Assembly: GCF_000426625.1 (NCBI RefSeq)
Contig: NZ_KE384548.1
Location: forward strand, 62,001-126,000
Direction of reading: 5' to 3'
Source: Psychrilyobacter atlanticus DSM 19335
GTDB lineage: Bacteria > Fusobacteriota > Fusobacteriia > Fusobacteriales > Fusobacteriaceae
DNA length: 64,000 bases
A model generated the notes under the pieces. The model saw nothing but the letters and a program-made list of their open reading frames with translations, did no database searches and was not told the origin of the DNA. A program made the position numbers and the translations under genes. This document shows, one piece after another, positions 18,822-28,496 of the stretch (position 1 is the first letter of the stretch; every line of letters starts with the position of its first letter).

Positions 18822-20531
18822 ATGAAAAATATCAATGGAGCTAGAATAATTTTAGAAATTTTATATAGACATGATTTAAATACAGTCTTTGGTTATCCTG
18901 GTGGAGCAGTAATTCCTCTCTATGATGCTCTCTATGACTATAAAGAAAAGATCAAACATATTTTTACAAGGCATGAACAGGGGGCTACCCACGCAGCAGA
19001 CGGATATGCCAGAATCAGTAAAAAAACAGGAGTTTCAATAGCAACTTCGGGACCTGGAGCTACCAATACAGTTACCGGAATAATGACTGCTTATATGGAC
19101 TCGACTCCCCTGCTGGTTATTACAGGACAGGTTCCCAGTACAAATCTAGGCAGCGACGCTTTTCAGGAATCTGATATTACAGGAATTTCCCTACCAATAA
19201 CTAAGCATACATATCTTGTGAGAACCATTGAGGATCTTCCCAGAATCTTAAAGGAAGCTATCTACCTCACGAATATAGGAAGACCTGGACCTGTACTGGT
19301 GGATATCCCTAAAAATATCCAGCTGGAAGAGATCTCCTATGAAAAGTTTGAACAACTTTATAGAGATGAAAATAACCCGACTTCTACATACCATCACCTA
19401 TACGATGATTTAAAGAATAAATCTATAGATCTCATGATAGATATGATTAAGGAGAGCAAAAGACCTATTATCCTTTCAGGAAATGGAATTGTTAAATCAC
19501 AAGCCCAGGAAACCTTAAAAAAAGTTATTAAAAAATTTGATATTCCAATGACATCTACCCTCTTGGGATTAGGAACCCTGCCACACCATGATGTCCATAA
19601 CCTTCATATGCTGGGAATGCATGGGACACCCTATGCTAACTATGCTGTAGATGAAGCTGATCTTGTGATAGCTTTGGGGATGAGGTTTGACGACAGAGTT
19701 ACTGGGGATGTTCAAAGGTTTTGTAAAAATGCAAAAATCATACATGTAGATATTGATGAAGCTGAAATAAACAAGATAAAGGAAGTCGATCTGCATATTG
19801 TTGGGGATTTAAACTGTGTACTAAAAAAACTTTTAGAATCAGATTATGAAAAACAGAATCATCAGTGGATAGACAGGATATCAAAGTTAAAAAATAAATT
19901 TCCCCTCTCAAAAGACTTTCCTGTAGATGAGATCAGCCCTCAACACCTAATCTCTAAAATAAGTGAAGTAACTAAGGGAGAAGCTATTGTCTGTACAGAT
20001 GTTGGGCAGCACCAGATGTGGACAGCTCAGTATTATGAATTTAATAAAATCAATAGTATTGTGACTTCTGGAGGGGCAGGAACCATGGGATTCGGATTAC
20101 CTGCTGCCATAGGAGCCAAACTTGCTAATCCAGATAGAGAAGTTGTTGCCATTGTAGGGGACGGCGGATTCCAGATGAACTCCCAGGAGCTTATGACCAT
20201 TTCACAATACAATTTAGATATCAAGATCATCATCGTAAATAATTCATTCCTTGGGATGGTCAGACAATGGCAGGAAATGTTTCACGATAAAAGATATTCA
20301 TTTGTTGATCTAGAAGTGAATCCTGATTTTGTAACTTTAGGAAAAGCTTATAGAATTGATTCATATAGGGTAGAAAATATAACCCTTCTCGATGATATTC
20401 TAAAAAAAGCTTTTGAAGTAAATAAACCAGTATTGATAGATGCCGTTGTTACAAGGGAAGAAAATATATTTCCTATGATTCCACCTGGGAAATCTGTACA
20501 TGAGATGATTTTATCAAAGGAGGATAGATGA
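18822..20531 (+). CDS. ilvB: Acetolactate synthase, large subunit
   Basis: ThDP-dependent catalytic subunit (569 residues). The activating Glu lies in [49 protein letters not shown] and the ThDP motif [13 protein letters not shown]...[13 protein letters not shown] support AHAS rather than the catabolic ALS form. The following small subunit gene overlaps by four bases (ATGA), giving coupled translation. Confidence 0.96.
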   Translation: MKNINGARIILEILYRHDLNTVFGYPGGAVIPLYDALYDYKEKIKHIFTRHEQGATHAADGYARISKKTGVSIATSGPGATNTVTGIMTAYMDSTPLLVITGQVPSTNLGSDAFQESDITGISLPITKHTYLVRTIEDLPRILKEAIYLTNIGRPGPVLVDIPKNIQLEEISYEKFEQLYRDENNPTSTYHHLYDDLKNKSIDLMIDMIKESKRPIILSGNGIVKSQAQETLKKVIKKFDIPMTSTLLGLGTLPHHDVHNLHMLGMHGTPYANYAVDEADLVIALGMRFDDRVTGDVQRFCKNAKIIHVDIDEAEINKIKEVDLHIVGDLNCVLKKLLESDYEKQNHQWIDRISKLKNKFPLSKDFPVDEISPQHLISKISEVTKGEAIVCTDVGQHQMWTAQYYEFNKINSIVTSGGAGTMGFGLPAAIGAKLANPDREVVAIVGDGGFQMNSQELMTISQYNLDIKIIIVNNSFLGMVRQWQEMFHDKRYSFVDLEVNPDFVTLGKAYRIDSYRVENITLLDDILKKAFEVNKPVLIDAVVTREENIFPMIPPGKSVHEMILSKEDR

Positions 20532-21013
20532 GAGAATACCAAGTTTTAGTGATTATGAAAGATATTCCGGGGGTATTGTCTAAAATTTCTGGATTGTTTT
20601 CTAAAAGAGGTTTTAATATCAATGGAATTACTTCTGGTGTCAGTGAAAGAGATGGTTTTTTCAGGATGACCATCTCTGTTATAGGAAATAAAAAGATTAT
20701 AGAACAGATAAAAAAACAGGTTGGAAAACTTGTGGATGTAGTAGAAGTACAGATTTTTGACAAAACAAGAACTATCAAAAGGGAATTAATTTTAGTCAAA
20801 ATAAAAACTGACTTTAAAACCCGCAGTGAACTTATTGAAGTTGCTGATATATTTAAAGGAAAAATTATTGATATTGCCCACGAATCATTGATTATAGAGT
20901 TAATTGGAGATCTGGATAAGATCGATGGATTTTTAAAATTAGTCCAAAAATTTGAGGTTTTAGAGATCTCAAGAACTGGAATAACAGCTATGCATAGAGG
21001 AGAAAAACAATAA
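20528..21013 (+). CDS. ilvN: Acetolactate synthase, small (regulatory) subunit
   Basis: 161 residues with an N-terminal ACT domain ([28 protein letters not shown]) and a C-terminal ALS_ss_C domain ([14 protein letters not shown]). It binds branched-chain amino acids for feedback control. SD AAGGAGG lies in the last codons of ilvB. ilvH is the equivalent name in some annotations. Confidence 0.95.
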   Translation: MREYQVLVIMKDIPGVLSKISGLFSKRGFNINGITSGVSERDGFFRMTISVIGNKKIIEQIKKQVGKLVDVVEVQIFDKTRTIKRELILVKIKTDFKTRSELIEVADIFKGKIIDIAHESLIIELIGDLDKIDGFLKLVQKFEVLEISRTGITAMHRGEKQ

Positions 21014-21044
21014 ATAAAAATTACATTCGAAGGAGTTTATATAT

Positions 21045-22004
21045 ATGAAGGAATTAAAAGTTTTAGAAGGGAAAAAATTAACTGTAATAGGATATGGAAG
21101 TCAGGGTCATGCCCATGCACTTAACTTAAAAGATCTAGGAATGGATATGACAGTAGGATTAAGGGAAGGATCTAAATCTTGGGAACAGGCAGAAAAAACA
21201 GGAGTCAAAGTAAAAAAAATATCAGAAGCTGTAAAAGATGCCGATGTAGTTATGTTTTTAACTCCAGATGAAGCCCAGCCTGAAGTATATGAAAAGGATA
21301 TAAAGGATAATATAAAGGAGGGAGCATATCTAGGTTTTGCCCATGGATTTAATATCCATTATAAAAAAATCATTCCTACTGAAAAAGTTAATGTATTTAT
21401 GGTAGCTCCTAAAGGACCCGGGCATATGGTCAGAGAGATATTTGAAAAAGGACATGGAGTTCCTTGTTTAACAGCGGTATATCAAGATCTAAGCGGCGAT
21501 ACTAAAGAAGTCGCTGATGCATGGGGAAATGGTGTAGGAAGAAAGGTTGGTATAATTGAAACTACCTTTAAAGAGGAAACTGAAACAGATCTATTTGGAG
21601 AACAGGCTGTACTATGCGGGGGAGTTACAGAGCTTATGCAGGCTGGGTTTGATACCCTGGTAGAAGCCGGGTACAATCCTGAAGTGGCATATTTTGAATG
21701 TGTTCATGAGATGAAATTAATAATCGATATGGTATATGAAAAAGGATTTGCTAAGATGAGAGATTCTATATCAAATACTGCTGAATATGGTGATTATGTT
21801 ACTGGTAAAAAAATTATCACAGATAAAACTCGTGAAACTATGAAAGAAGTTTTAGGAGATATTCAAAATGGTAAATTTGCAAAGGAGTTTATAGATGAAA
21901 CAGAAACTGGATATAAATTTATGAACGGGGAAAGATCTAAATATTCTGATTCTAAAATTGAAGAAGTTGGATCAAAGATGAGAAAGATGGTTTTTAAAAA
22001 ATAA
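21045..22004 (+). CDS. ilvC: Ketol-acid reductoisomerase
   Basis: NADP-dependent enzyme of Ile/Val synthesis, class I, 319 residues. The Rossmann motif VIGYGSQGHAHALNL (about residues 16-30), GLREGSKSW for cofactor phosphate and VAPKGPGHMVR are present, as are the Mg ligands in ETETDLFGEQAVLCGG. The N-terminus is about 10 residues shorter than usual: it begins MKELKVLEGKKL, lacking the YYD.D strand. Last gene of the operon. Confidence 0.96.
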   Translation: MKELKVLEGKKLTVIGYGSQGHAHALNLKDLGMDMTVGLREGSKSWEQAEKTGVKVKKISEAVKDADVVMFLTPDEAQPEVYEKDIKDNIKEGAYLGFAHGFNIHYKKIIPTEKVNVFMVAPKGPGHMVREIFEKGHGVPCLTAVYQDLSGDTKEVADAWGNGVGRKVGIIETTFKEETETDLFGEQAVLCGGVTELMQAGFDTLVEAGYNPEVAYFECVHEMKLIIDMVYEKGFAKMRDSISNTAEYGDYVTGKKIITDKTRETMKEVLGDIQNGKFAKEFIDETETGYKFMNGERSKYSDSKIEEVGSKMRKMVFKK

Positions 22005-22049
22005 ATATATAAAATAAAATACAAACCTTAAACTAATTATTAAGACTTC

Positions 22050-22087
22050 ATAAAACTTCCATATTTAATGGGAGTTTTATTTTTTTA
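22050..22087 (+). terminator. ilv operon terminator
   Basis: ATAAAACTTCC pairs with GGGAGTTTTAT (one G-T pair), then a T run. Confidence 0.85.
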
Positions 22088-22118
22088 TTGAGATTCTAGA
22101 AAAATTTAAAATTATGAC

Positions 22119-22157
22119 TTATAGGTGATTATAAAAAAAGTTATCATCACTTATAAA
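22119..22157. repeat. Iteron-like inverted pair
   Basis: CTTATAGGTGATTATAAA faces TTATCATCACTTATAAA. Both match the origin iteron core (TTATAN(4-8)RTGATNATAA). Confidence 0.6.
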
Positions 22158-22194
22158 ATATAAATTTTAATATCTATTCATTTATCTGTCTCTC

Positions 22195-22213
22195 AATGTA
22201 AATCTAATGTAAA
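22195..22213 (+). promoter_or_regulatory. Pho-box-like tandem repeat
   Basis: AATGTAAAtctAATGTAAA: two 8-mers in an 11-base period, the geometry bound by OmpR/PhoB-family regulators. Upstream of a PhoB-like gene it suggests autoregulation (inference). Confidence 0.4.
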
Positions 22214-22306
22214 CAAATAAGAAAAAGTTTGAAATAGAGTAAAAAAAATTGTATTCTAAGTATAGAATATAATTTTATAAATAATAAGGGATGAGGTGAT
22301 TATTAA

Positions 22307-22987
22307 TTGAAAGTATTAATTGTAGAAGATGACATAGATATCAGAGAATTAATTAGTTTTTTTATGGAGAAAGAGGGATATGAAGTCCTTGAGGCTGGTG
22401 ATGGGATGGCAGGATTAAAATTAGCCAAAACTTATCATCCTCATATTATTATACTTGATCTCATGCTTCCTCATTTGGATGGAAAGAGTCTGGCACAAAT
22501 GATTAAAAAGTCAGAAGAAAAATACGGTAACCCTAAGATAATCATGCTTACAGCCAAAACTGATATAGAGGATGTATTGTCAGGTCTCGAGGTAGGAGCA
22601 GATGATTATATGAAAAAACCATTTGATCCCAGAGAGCTTGTTTTACGAGTAAAGAAGCTTTTAAGTCGTGAAACAAAAGTAAATACCAAGAAATATACGT
22701 TTAAAAATATAACTATCGATACCGATAAACACTTAATTTTAGAGGACAAAAATGAGATTCCCATGTCTAAAAAAGAATATGACCTTTTACTCCTTCTTAT
22801 AAAAAATAAAGGATTAGTATTAACTAGAGATAAAATACTAGATAAGGTATGGCAGAGTAACTATTATACAGGTGATCGTACTGTAGATATGTATATCTCA
22901 AAAATTAGGGATAAGGTAAAAAGTATCTCAAAAGACATTAAGACGATCAAGGGGGTTGGATACAAATTAGAAGAAAAGATTTTATAA
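22307..22987 (+). CDS. OmpR/PhoB-family response regulator
   Basis: 226 residues starting at TTG behind GAGGTGAT. The receiver domain has acidic residues at 8-9 and phospho-acceptor Asp51 (IILDLMLPHLDGK), with TAKTD and YMKKPFDP switch residues. The C-terminal winged helix has KEYDLLLLLIKNKG and GDRTVDMYISKIRDK. With the PhoR-like kinase that overlaps it, this looks like a phosphate-type two-component system; the signal is not proven. Its translation-initiation region is built from an iteron-like sequence. Confidence 0.93.
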   Translation: MKVLIVEDDIDIRELISFFMEKEGYEVLEAGDGMAGLKLAKTYHPHIIILDLMLPHLDGKSLAQMIKKSEEKYGNPKIIMLTAKTDIEDVLSGLEVGADDYMKKPFDPRELVLRVKKLLSRETKVNTKKYTFKNITIDTDKHLILEDKNEIPMSKKEYDLLLLLIKNKGLVLTRDKILDKVWQSNYYTGDRTVDMYISKIRDKVKSISKDIKTIKGVGYKLEEKIL

Positions 22988-24639
22988 TAATAATTTTTAT
23001 CCTCCTAATAGAGGTCCTCTATGTAAGATGGAATACCGATAAATTATCGGAGATCAGCATAATTAATGTAGAAAACTCCCTTAGAAATGATGCTTATTTA
23101 ATCAAAAATATTATCCTTCAAAATCCATCTGAAAATTATGGGGATCTCTTTAAAAAAACACAAAAAAGATTTACAATTATAGATTTAGATGGAAAAGTTT
23201 TATTTGATAGTATGGAAGATAAATCTATTGACTCCATAGAAAATCACCATAATCGACCTGAAATTTTAAGTGCACTAAAAGATGATGAAGGTCTTTCTAC
23301 ACGGAAAAGTGAAACTACTAAAAAAGAGATGATATATTTTGCTCTGAAATTAAATTCATCTCAAATTATTCGTGTTTCTGTAGTATCTAACAATGCTCTT
23401 AAACATATAAAACTAAGTACTTATGTACATATTATCTTATTCTCACTGTTAAACCTCTTCGCACTTATAAGTTATCGGTTTTATTTAAAACGCTACCTTT
23501 TTGACAGAATCGACCAAATAAAAAAGATGTTAGAAGACGGTAATGAGATAAAAGAAGTTGTTTCAAAAGATGATAGATGGCTGTTTAAATTTTGGGAAGT
23601 TATTAAGGAATGGCAGGACAACAACCTAAAAAATATAGAAAAATTAAAATTAGAAAAAATTAAATTAAATAACATCATCTCATCTGTAGATATGGGAATT
23701 ATATTAGTGGATACTGAAAAAAAAATCAAATTAAAAAATGATGCCATTAATTTTATTTACGTAAAGGAAAATATTAATAATTATAAAAAAGATATCAAAT
23801 ATCCAGAAGTTATTAAATTTATAGATCGATTAATCTCAAAAAAAGAAAACAATATCTCTGAAATCTATTTAGATGATATTCAAAAATATATCTTACTCAG
23901 AGGAAAATATATGAAATCCCGGGAAGAATACCTTTTTACCATAAAGGATATCACCAGAAACAGGGAAACCTTAGAGGTACAAAAGAATTTTATTACCAAT
24001 GTAGGACATGAATTAAAAACTCCTCTCACCAATATTATGGGATATTTGATTGCCTTGAGGGGGGAGGAAGATTCCAATAAAAGAGATAAATTTATTAGTA
24101 CCATAGAGAGAAATGCAGGCAAATTAGATAATATTTTGATGGATTTTTTAAACCTTTCCAAGATAGAAAGCAGTAAGGTCGTAAATTTAGCTCCTATTCA
24201 TGTTAATCTTTTAAAGGATGAGATCAACAGATCTCTTGAAAATCAAATTGAATCAAAAAAAGTTGATCTATCCTATAAATTAGATCTGCAAACTGACTAT
24301 ATCAGGATAGATTTTGAAAAAACTACCATGATTTTAAAAAATCTCATAGAGAATGCCATTATTTATAATATTAATACTCCTAAAATAAAAGTTACTATGG
24401 AGGAAAAATTCGATAAATATAAAATTTCTGTCAGGGATAACGGTATTGGGATGAATAAATCCGATACATATAAGATATTCGACAGATTTTACAGGGTCGA
24501 TAAAGCAAGAACCAGTAATGTAGCCGGTACAGGGTTGGGACTGTCTATAGTTTATGAGTTAGTCCACCTGTGCGGCGGAGATATAGATGTCAAATCAAAT
24601 AAAAATGGAACTTCGTTTACTTTTACCATGATAAAATAA
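22966..24639 (+). CDS. PhoR-like sensor histidine kinase with non-canonical start
   Basis: The frame is open from 22942, just after an in-frame stop at 22939, but has no ATG, GTG or TTG until 23212. Starting there would delete a first membrane segment (IIIIFILLIEVLYV) and most of a sensor domain (SLRNDAYLIKNIILQNPSEN, TIIDLDGKVLFDS). Initiation at ATT 22966, 10 bases after GGGGG, or at ATA 22960 is therefore likely, overlapping the regulator gene by about 22 bases. Two membrane segments flank an extracytoplasmic sensor, then come the H-box (VGHELKTPLTN), N-box (NLIENAIIYN), DNGIGM and GTGLGLSI. It autophosphorylates and passes phosphate to the partner regulator. Confidence 0.85.
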   Translation: MRRKDFIIIIFILLIEVLYVRWNTDKLSEISIINVENSLRNDAYLIKNIILQNPSENYGDLFKKTQKRFTIIDLDGKVLFDSMEDKSIDSIENHHNRPEILSALKDDEGLSTRKSETTKKEMIYFALKLNSSQIIRVSVVSNNALKHIKLSTYVHIILFSLLNLFALISYRFYLKRYLFDRIDQIKKMLEDGNEIKEVVSKDDRWLFKFWEVIKEWQDNNLKNIEKLKLEKIKLNNIISSVDMGIILVDTEKKIKLKNDAINFIYVKENINNYKKDIKYPEVIKFIDRLISKKENNISEIYLDDIQKYILLRGKYMKSREEYLFTIKDITRNRETLEVQKNFITNVGHELKTPLTNIMGYLIALRGEEDSNKRDKFISTIERNAGKLDNILMDFLNLSKIESSKVVNLAPIHVNLLKDEINRSLENQIESKKVDLSYKLDLQTDYIRIDFEKTTMILKNLIENAIIYNINTPKIKVTMEEKFDKYKISVRDNGIGMNKSDTYKIFDRFYRVDKARTSNVAGTGLGLSIVYELVHLCGGDIDVKSNKNGTSFTFTMIK

Positions 24640-24657
24640 GTGACTCTGTTAATAAAA

Positions 24658-24693
24658 AAAATGGAAAGTGTACCCATACACTTTCCATTTTTT
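24658..24693 (+). terminator. Terminator after the kinase gene
   Basis: AAAATGGAAAGTGTA/TACACTTTCCATTTT, perfect stem with loop CCCA and T run. Confidence 0.9.
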
Positions 24694-24709
24694 AAATTGA
24701 ACTAATTCT

Positions 24710-24725
24710 ATGATACAAGTATCAT
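24710..24725. promoter_or_regulatory. Candidate operator upstream of the BMP gene
   Basis: ATGATACaaGTATCAT, a perfect 7+7 dyad 46 bases before the next start codon, between a terminator and the gene. The binder is unknown. Confidence 0.45.
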
Positions 24726-24771
24726 ATTATCAGAGTTATAAAAAATTAGAAAATAAAAAATGGGGGAAAAA

Positions 24772-25737
24772 ATGAAAAAATTATTTATGTTAATTTTCTT
24801 ATTATTGAGTTTAGCAGCTTATAGTAAGGATAAAATCAATGTAGGAGTAGTCCTCTCAAGTGGTGGATTAGGTACAGGATTTAATCAAATGGCTTATGAC
24901 GGTTTAAAGAAAGCGGAAGATGAAGGTCTTATTACTTTTAAATATGTAGAACCTTCTAATATAACAGAAGATTTAGTATTTTTAAGAGATTTTTCAAGGG
25001 AAGGCGACTATGATCTTGTAATCGGAATGGGTAGTGTTGTAGCGGAATCTATAAAAAAAGTAGCCACTGAATTTCCAGATCAAAAATATGCCATTGTAGG
25101 AGGTACAATTAGCGTACCTAATACCGTTACTATCGATTTTGCTGAACAAGAGATGAGTTTTTTAGCAGGTGCATTAGCTACTATGATGAGTGACAGCAAT
25201 AAAATCGGTGTTCTATTGGGAATGGATAATAAATCTTTCAATAGATTTAAACATGGATTTACCCAGGGTGCAAAATATGTAGATTCAGATGTGATGGTTA
25301 TCACATCTTATATGCCTACAACTAGCAGCAACCCTTTTAATGATCCTGTTACAGGAAAAAATATCTCTAATCTTATGATATCCAGGGGAACTGATGTTAT
25401 TTTACAAGTTGCTGAAGGTACTGGACAAGGAGTTTTTGAAGCAGCAAAAGAAAAGAAGATTTATGCTATCGGGTCTGATATAGATCAAGATGGAGAAGTT
25501 CCAGGTACTATTTTAACTTCTGTTAGAGTTAGAATTGACAATGCAGTTTATAATCTAACTAAGGAAGTAAGAGAAGACAGATTTAAAGCTGGTTATAGAC
25601 AAGCTGGATTAGCTGATAATGGTGTTTCTTTAACTGACTTTAACCATACTAAAAAACTTATTGGTTCTAATAAATTAGCTAAATTAGATCAGATGAAACA
25701 AGATATTATCTCTGGAAAGATTATAGTTTCAGAATAA
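24772..25737 (+). CDS. BMP-family substrate-binding protein
   Basis: Periplasmic binding protein of the BMP/PnrA family, usually binding purine nucleosides for an ABC transporter. I start at ATG 24772 because GGGGG lies at SD distance; an ATG at 24760 is less likely. The signal peptide MKKLFMLIFLLLSLAAYS is cut near residue 18; no lipobox Cys is present. GGLGTGFNQMAYDGLKKAEDE, VIGMGSVVAESIKKVA, FAEQEMSFLAGALA and YAIGSDIDQDGEVPGTILTS are BMP features. About 321 residues. No permease or ATPase gene follows. Confidence 0.88.
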   Translation: MKKLFMLIFLLLSLAAYSKDKINVGVVLSSGGLGTGFNQMAYDGLKKAEDEGLITFKYVEPSNITEDLVFLRDFSREGDYDLVIGMGSVVAESIKKVATEFPDQKYAIVGGTISVPNTVTIDFAEQEMSFLAGALATMMSDSNKIGVLLGMDNKSFNRFKHGFTQGAKYVDSDVMVITSYMPTTSSNPFNDPVTGKNISNLMISRGTDVILQVAEGTGQGVFEAAKEKKIYAIGSDIDQDGEVPGTILTSVRVRIDNAVYNLTKEVREDRFKAGYRQAGLADNGVSLTDFNHTKKLIGSNKLAKLDQMKQDIISGKIIVSE

Positions 25738-26183
25738 ATTTTTTTAAATAATAATTAAAATTTTATCTAAGGGAGGCAACTTAATTATATATTGAGTTGT
25801 CTTTTTATTTTTAAAAATTATATTTATTAAGGGATGATAAAAAGCAACGTGACGTTGCATCCGAATAAAACAATTCAAATTTTTATAATTTATTAGATCT
25901 TTTAAAAAGATATCATCACTTATAAAATATAAGTTTTATTTTGAGAGTTAGTCACAAACTTATAATCCCTTATTAATTATATTTTAAATAAAAAAGTTCT
26001 TTTCCCCCTCTTTACTAAGCAAACTCTTTAAATTTTTTTGAAAATATTTTTTACACAAGTCTAGTTATAAATAAATTTTCTAAATTCTTAGATAATAAAA
26101 AATATATTTTTGCATGAACCTTATTATAATGTTAAAATGTAAAGTATTATAATTTATAAGTGATGAATTAGGAGGAATATATT
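25738..26183. other. Intergenic region with iteron-like repeats and candidate parS
   Basis: No gene. It holds iteron-like sequences at 25821-25840 (+), 25911-25926 (-), 25958-25981 (-) and 26151-26168 (+), plus the most perfect candidate parS (25844-25858). The roughly 40 bases after that palindrome resemble those after the degenerate copy at 43006 (both contain CAATTCAAATTT and TATAATTT). Confidence 0.65.
25844..25858. repeat. Candidate parS palindrome, copy 3 (perfect)
   Basis: GCAACGTGACGTTGC, perfect 15-base odd palindrome. Confidence 0.65.
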
Positions 26184-27335
26184 ATGACGTATACATTGAT
26201 AGCTACGGCCACTATGGGAGTAGAAAGTATATTAGCACAAGAAATAAAAGATTTAGGGTTTAAAAATGTTGTTACTCACAACGGAAGAGTTGAATTTGAT
26301 GGTGGCATAGAAGATATAATCAAAGCTAACATTTGGCTTAGAACGGCTGATAGAGTTTACTTAAAGATGGGAGAATTTAAAGCTTTCACTTGGGATGAAT
26401 ATTTTGAAAAAGTTAAAAAATTGGACTGGATTAGTGTCTTACCAATCAATGCAGAATTTCCAATTTCATGGGTTAGTTCTGTAAAATGTAAACTTTTTTC
26501 AAAATCTGATATGCAGAGGATGGCTAAAAAAGCTATTGTTGAAAAATTAAAACTTCAGTATAAACATGATTATTTTAGTGAAGATGGAGCTCTTTATAGA
26601 GTAAAAATTATTGGAAATAAAGATAATTTTGTAGTAATGATTGATACTTCTGGTACTCCTTTGCATAAAAGAGGATATAGAGCTCATTTAAACGAAGCTC
26701 CCATGAAGGAAACTTTAGCAGCAGCACTTGTTAAATTATCTAAATGGAATGGCGGAGAACGTCCTCTTGTTGATCCTATGTGTGGTACAGGAACTATCTT
26801 GATAGAAGCTGCTATGATAGCTAGAAATATCGCTCCTGGGGTAAATAGAAGGTTTGCTTCTGAAGATTGGCATATTATCGATGAACAACTTTGGTTAGAT
26901 GCTAGAGATGAAGCTTTTACCCATGAAGATTATGAAAAAGAAGTTAGAATATATGGATCGGACTTAAATGGTGAAACTATTGAGACTGCTATAGAAAATG
27001 CTAAATTAGCTGGTGTAGAAAATGACATATTATTCGAACAAAAACATCTATTAGAATTTGAATCTATGGCTGAGTATGGATCACTTATTACTAATCCACC
27101 TTATGGAGAACGTTTATCTGATTTAGATCAAGTTGAAAAGTTATATAGAACATTAGGAGATATTTGTAGAATGAGATGTAAAAAATGGTCTTATTATGTA
27201 ATTACTTCTCATGATGGGTTTGAAAAATTATTTGATAAAAGAGCAGATAAAAATAGAAAATTATATAATGGTAATTTAAAATGTAGATATTATCAATATT
27301 ATGGTCAAAGACCACCAAGATTAAAAAAAGATTAA
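26184..27335 (+). CDS. THUMP-domain class I RNA methyltransferase (RlmL-like)
   Basis: 383 residues. The N-terminal THUMP region (about residues 1-155) includes VESILAQEIKDLGF and FPISWVSSVKCKLFSKSD. The SAM-binding core has VDPMCGTGTILIEAAMIARN (about 195-214) and the N6/N2-type catalytic motif TNPPYGERL (about 305-313). The family methylates 23S rRNA guanine (RlmL, G2445) or similar positions. SD taggagg. An iteron-like sequence lies immediately upstream of the SD, and the replication origin region lies downstream. Confidence 0.9.
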   Translation: MTYTLIATATMGVESILAQEIKDLGFKNVVTHNGRVEFDGGIEDIIKANIWLRTADRVYLKMGEFKAFTWDEYFEKVKKLDWISVLPINAEFPISWVSSVKCKLFSKSDMQRMAKKAIVEKLKLQYKHDYFSEDGALYRVKIIGNKDNFVVMIDTSGTPLHKRGYRAHLNEAPMKETLAAALVKLSKWNGGERPLVDPMCGTGTILIEAAMIARNIAPGVNRRFASEDWHIIDEQLWLDARDEAFTHEDYEKEVRIYGSDLNGETIETAIENAKLAGVENDILFEQKHLLEFESMAEYGSLITNPPYGERLSDLDQVEKLYRTLGDICRMRCKKWSYYVITSHDGFEKLFDKRADKNRKLYNGNLKCRYYQYYGQRPPRLKKD

Positions 27336-27342
27336 TTATTTT

Positions 27343-27376
27343 AAAGGATAAGATGTATGCTATCTTATCCTTTTTT
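27343..27376 (+). terminator. Terminator after the RlmL-like gene
   Basis: AAAGGATAAGAT/ATCTTATCCTTT stem with T run. Confidence 0.85.
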
Positions 27377-27722
27377 ATTCCCTAAGTAATTCTAATAGAG
27401 GTTTATATTAAAATAATATTGAGTTTAAAAGATCTATTTTTAATTTTAAGAGATCAATATAAATTGTATTTCTTTAGATTTGTGAAACTTATAAAAGTTT
27501 ATACTATATTTATTTTAATGATTATATTAAGTATAGATTTGTTTTATAAGATTTTGATTTTTTAGAAAAAAATAAGTTTAAACAGACAAAACGATCTTTA
27601 ATTATTTATAGTTGTTTTATGTATTATTGTTTTATGTATTATGTAGAGCTTTTTATAACAAGGATTAGATTCTCTAGAGATCAATAAATATAGGTTATTA
27701 AATAGAAATGAATTTATTTACT

Positions 27723-28461
27723 TATAATAAATAAAGGATTGTATAATTAAACGTATAAATAAAGGAACTTTTTATTATGTGTAATAAAGGATTATAAAAA
27801 AGCCTTGATTTTATTGATTTAAAAGAAAGCGATAAAAAAAATAGATTATAATAAATGAAGGATTATAATTCTAGACTATATTTTACTAACTTCAAATATT
27901 TTAGATTGATTAGAACCCTTTAAAAATAATGTGTGGATAAAAATTATAATTATAATAAATAGATGATTATAATTGTTTTATGGTTATATTTTATCAGTGA
28001 TTATAAAATAGAGTAGTAAAATTAAGATAGAAAGAAAAGAGTTGAGGATTTTAAGAGAAAGAAAAAAAATATAATAAATAGATGATTATAAAAATACTCC
28101 TAATTTTACTAAAGATAATCAATAAAAAAAATATAATAAATAAAGGATTATATTATTAACCCCATATTTATTGTATTTTAATGAAGTTAATAATATAGTG
28201 ATGATAAAGAAACCTTGAATTATCAAGGTAAGTGAGGAGTAGAAAGATAGAAACTAATTATAAATAATAAGGGATGAATAAAAAAATCCCAAAATTATTG
28301 AGGTTAATAACTTATACTAAATAAAGGATTATAATAGGAGCTAATAAAACAAAAGTTGGATGGTTTTATTAGAAAAAGTTCAATTATAAATAATGAGTGA
28401 TGATAAAATAAAACTTGAAAAAACCTTGAAAAAATGTTATAACCTGTAAAGGATGATAAAA
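27723..28461 (+). repeat. Iteron array upstream of rep
   Basis: Units begin near 27723, 27775, 27847, 27951, 27993 (partial), 28069, 28131, 28192 (partial), 28259, 28312, 28383 and 28437. Core forms are AATAAATAAAGGATTATAA, AATAAATAGATGATTATAA and ATAATGAGTGATGATAAAA. All read in the same direction. Sequences between units are unrelated, which argues against CRISPR. Confidence 0.8.
27932..27940 (-). promoter_or_regulatory. DnaA box in the origin region
   Basis: TGTGGATAA, the perfect reverse complement of the TTATCCACA DnaA box. Confidence 0.6.
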
Positions 28462-28496
28462 TTATAAATTGAAAATGATGATAAGGTGGGATAGAA

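Larger units (their letters stand above)
22005..22306. other. Intergenic region: terminator, iteron-like pair, Pho-box-like repeat
   Basis: It holds the ilv terminator (22050-22087), an inverted pair of iteron-like sequences (22119-22157), a direct repeat AATGTAAA with 11-base period (22195-22213) and an iteron-like sequence at 22275-22294 that runs into the SD of the response-regulator gene. No gene seen. Confidence 0.7.
27500..28496. other. Candidate replication origin (iterons, DnaA box, AT-rich DNA)
   Basis: About 1 kb of extremely AT-rich non-coding DNA upstream of the initiator gene. It holds some eleven same-orientation iteron-like sequences with consensus TATAATAAATARAGGATTAT (and TGATGATAA variants), spaced about 42-76 bases rather than the usual 20-22. 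A perfect DnaA box (TGTGGATAA, 27932-27940) lies among them. The last iteron-like units run into the initiator's SD, implying autoregulation. I call this an origin from organisation alone. Confidence 0.75.

Noticed and set aside
27723-28461. CRISPR array
   Set aside because: Units are degenerate, unevenly spaced (42-76 bases) and followed by a Rep gene; no cas genes are present. Iterons explain them better.
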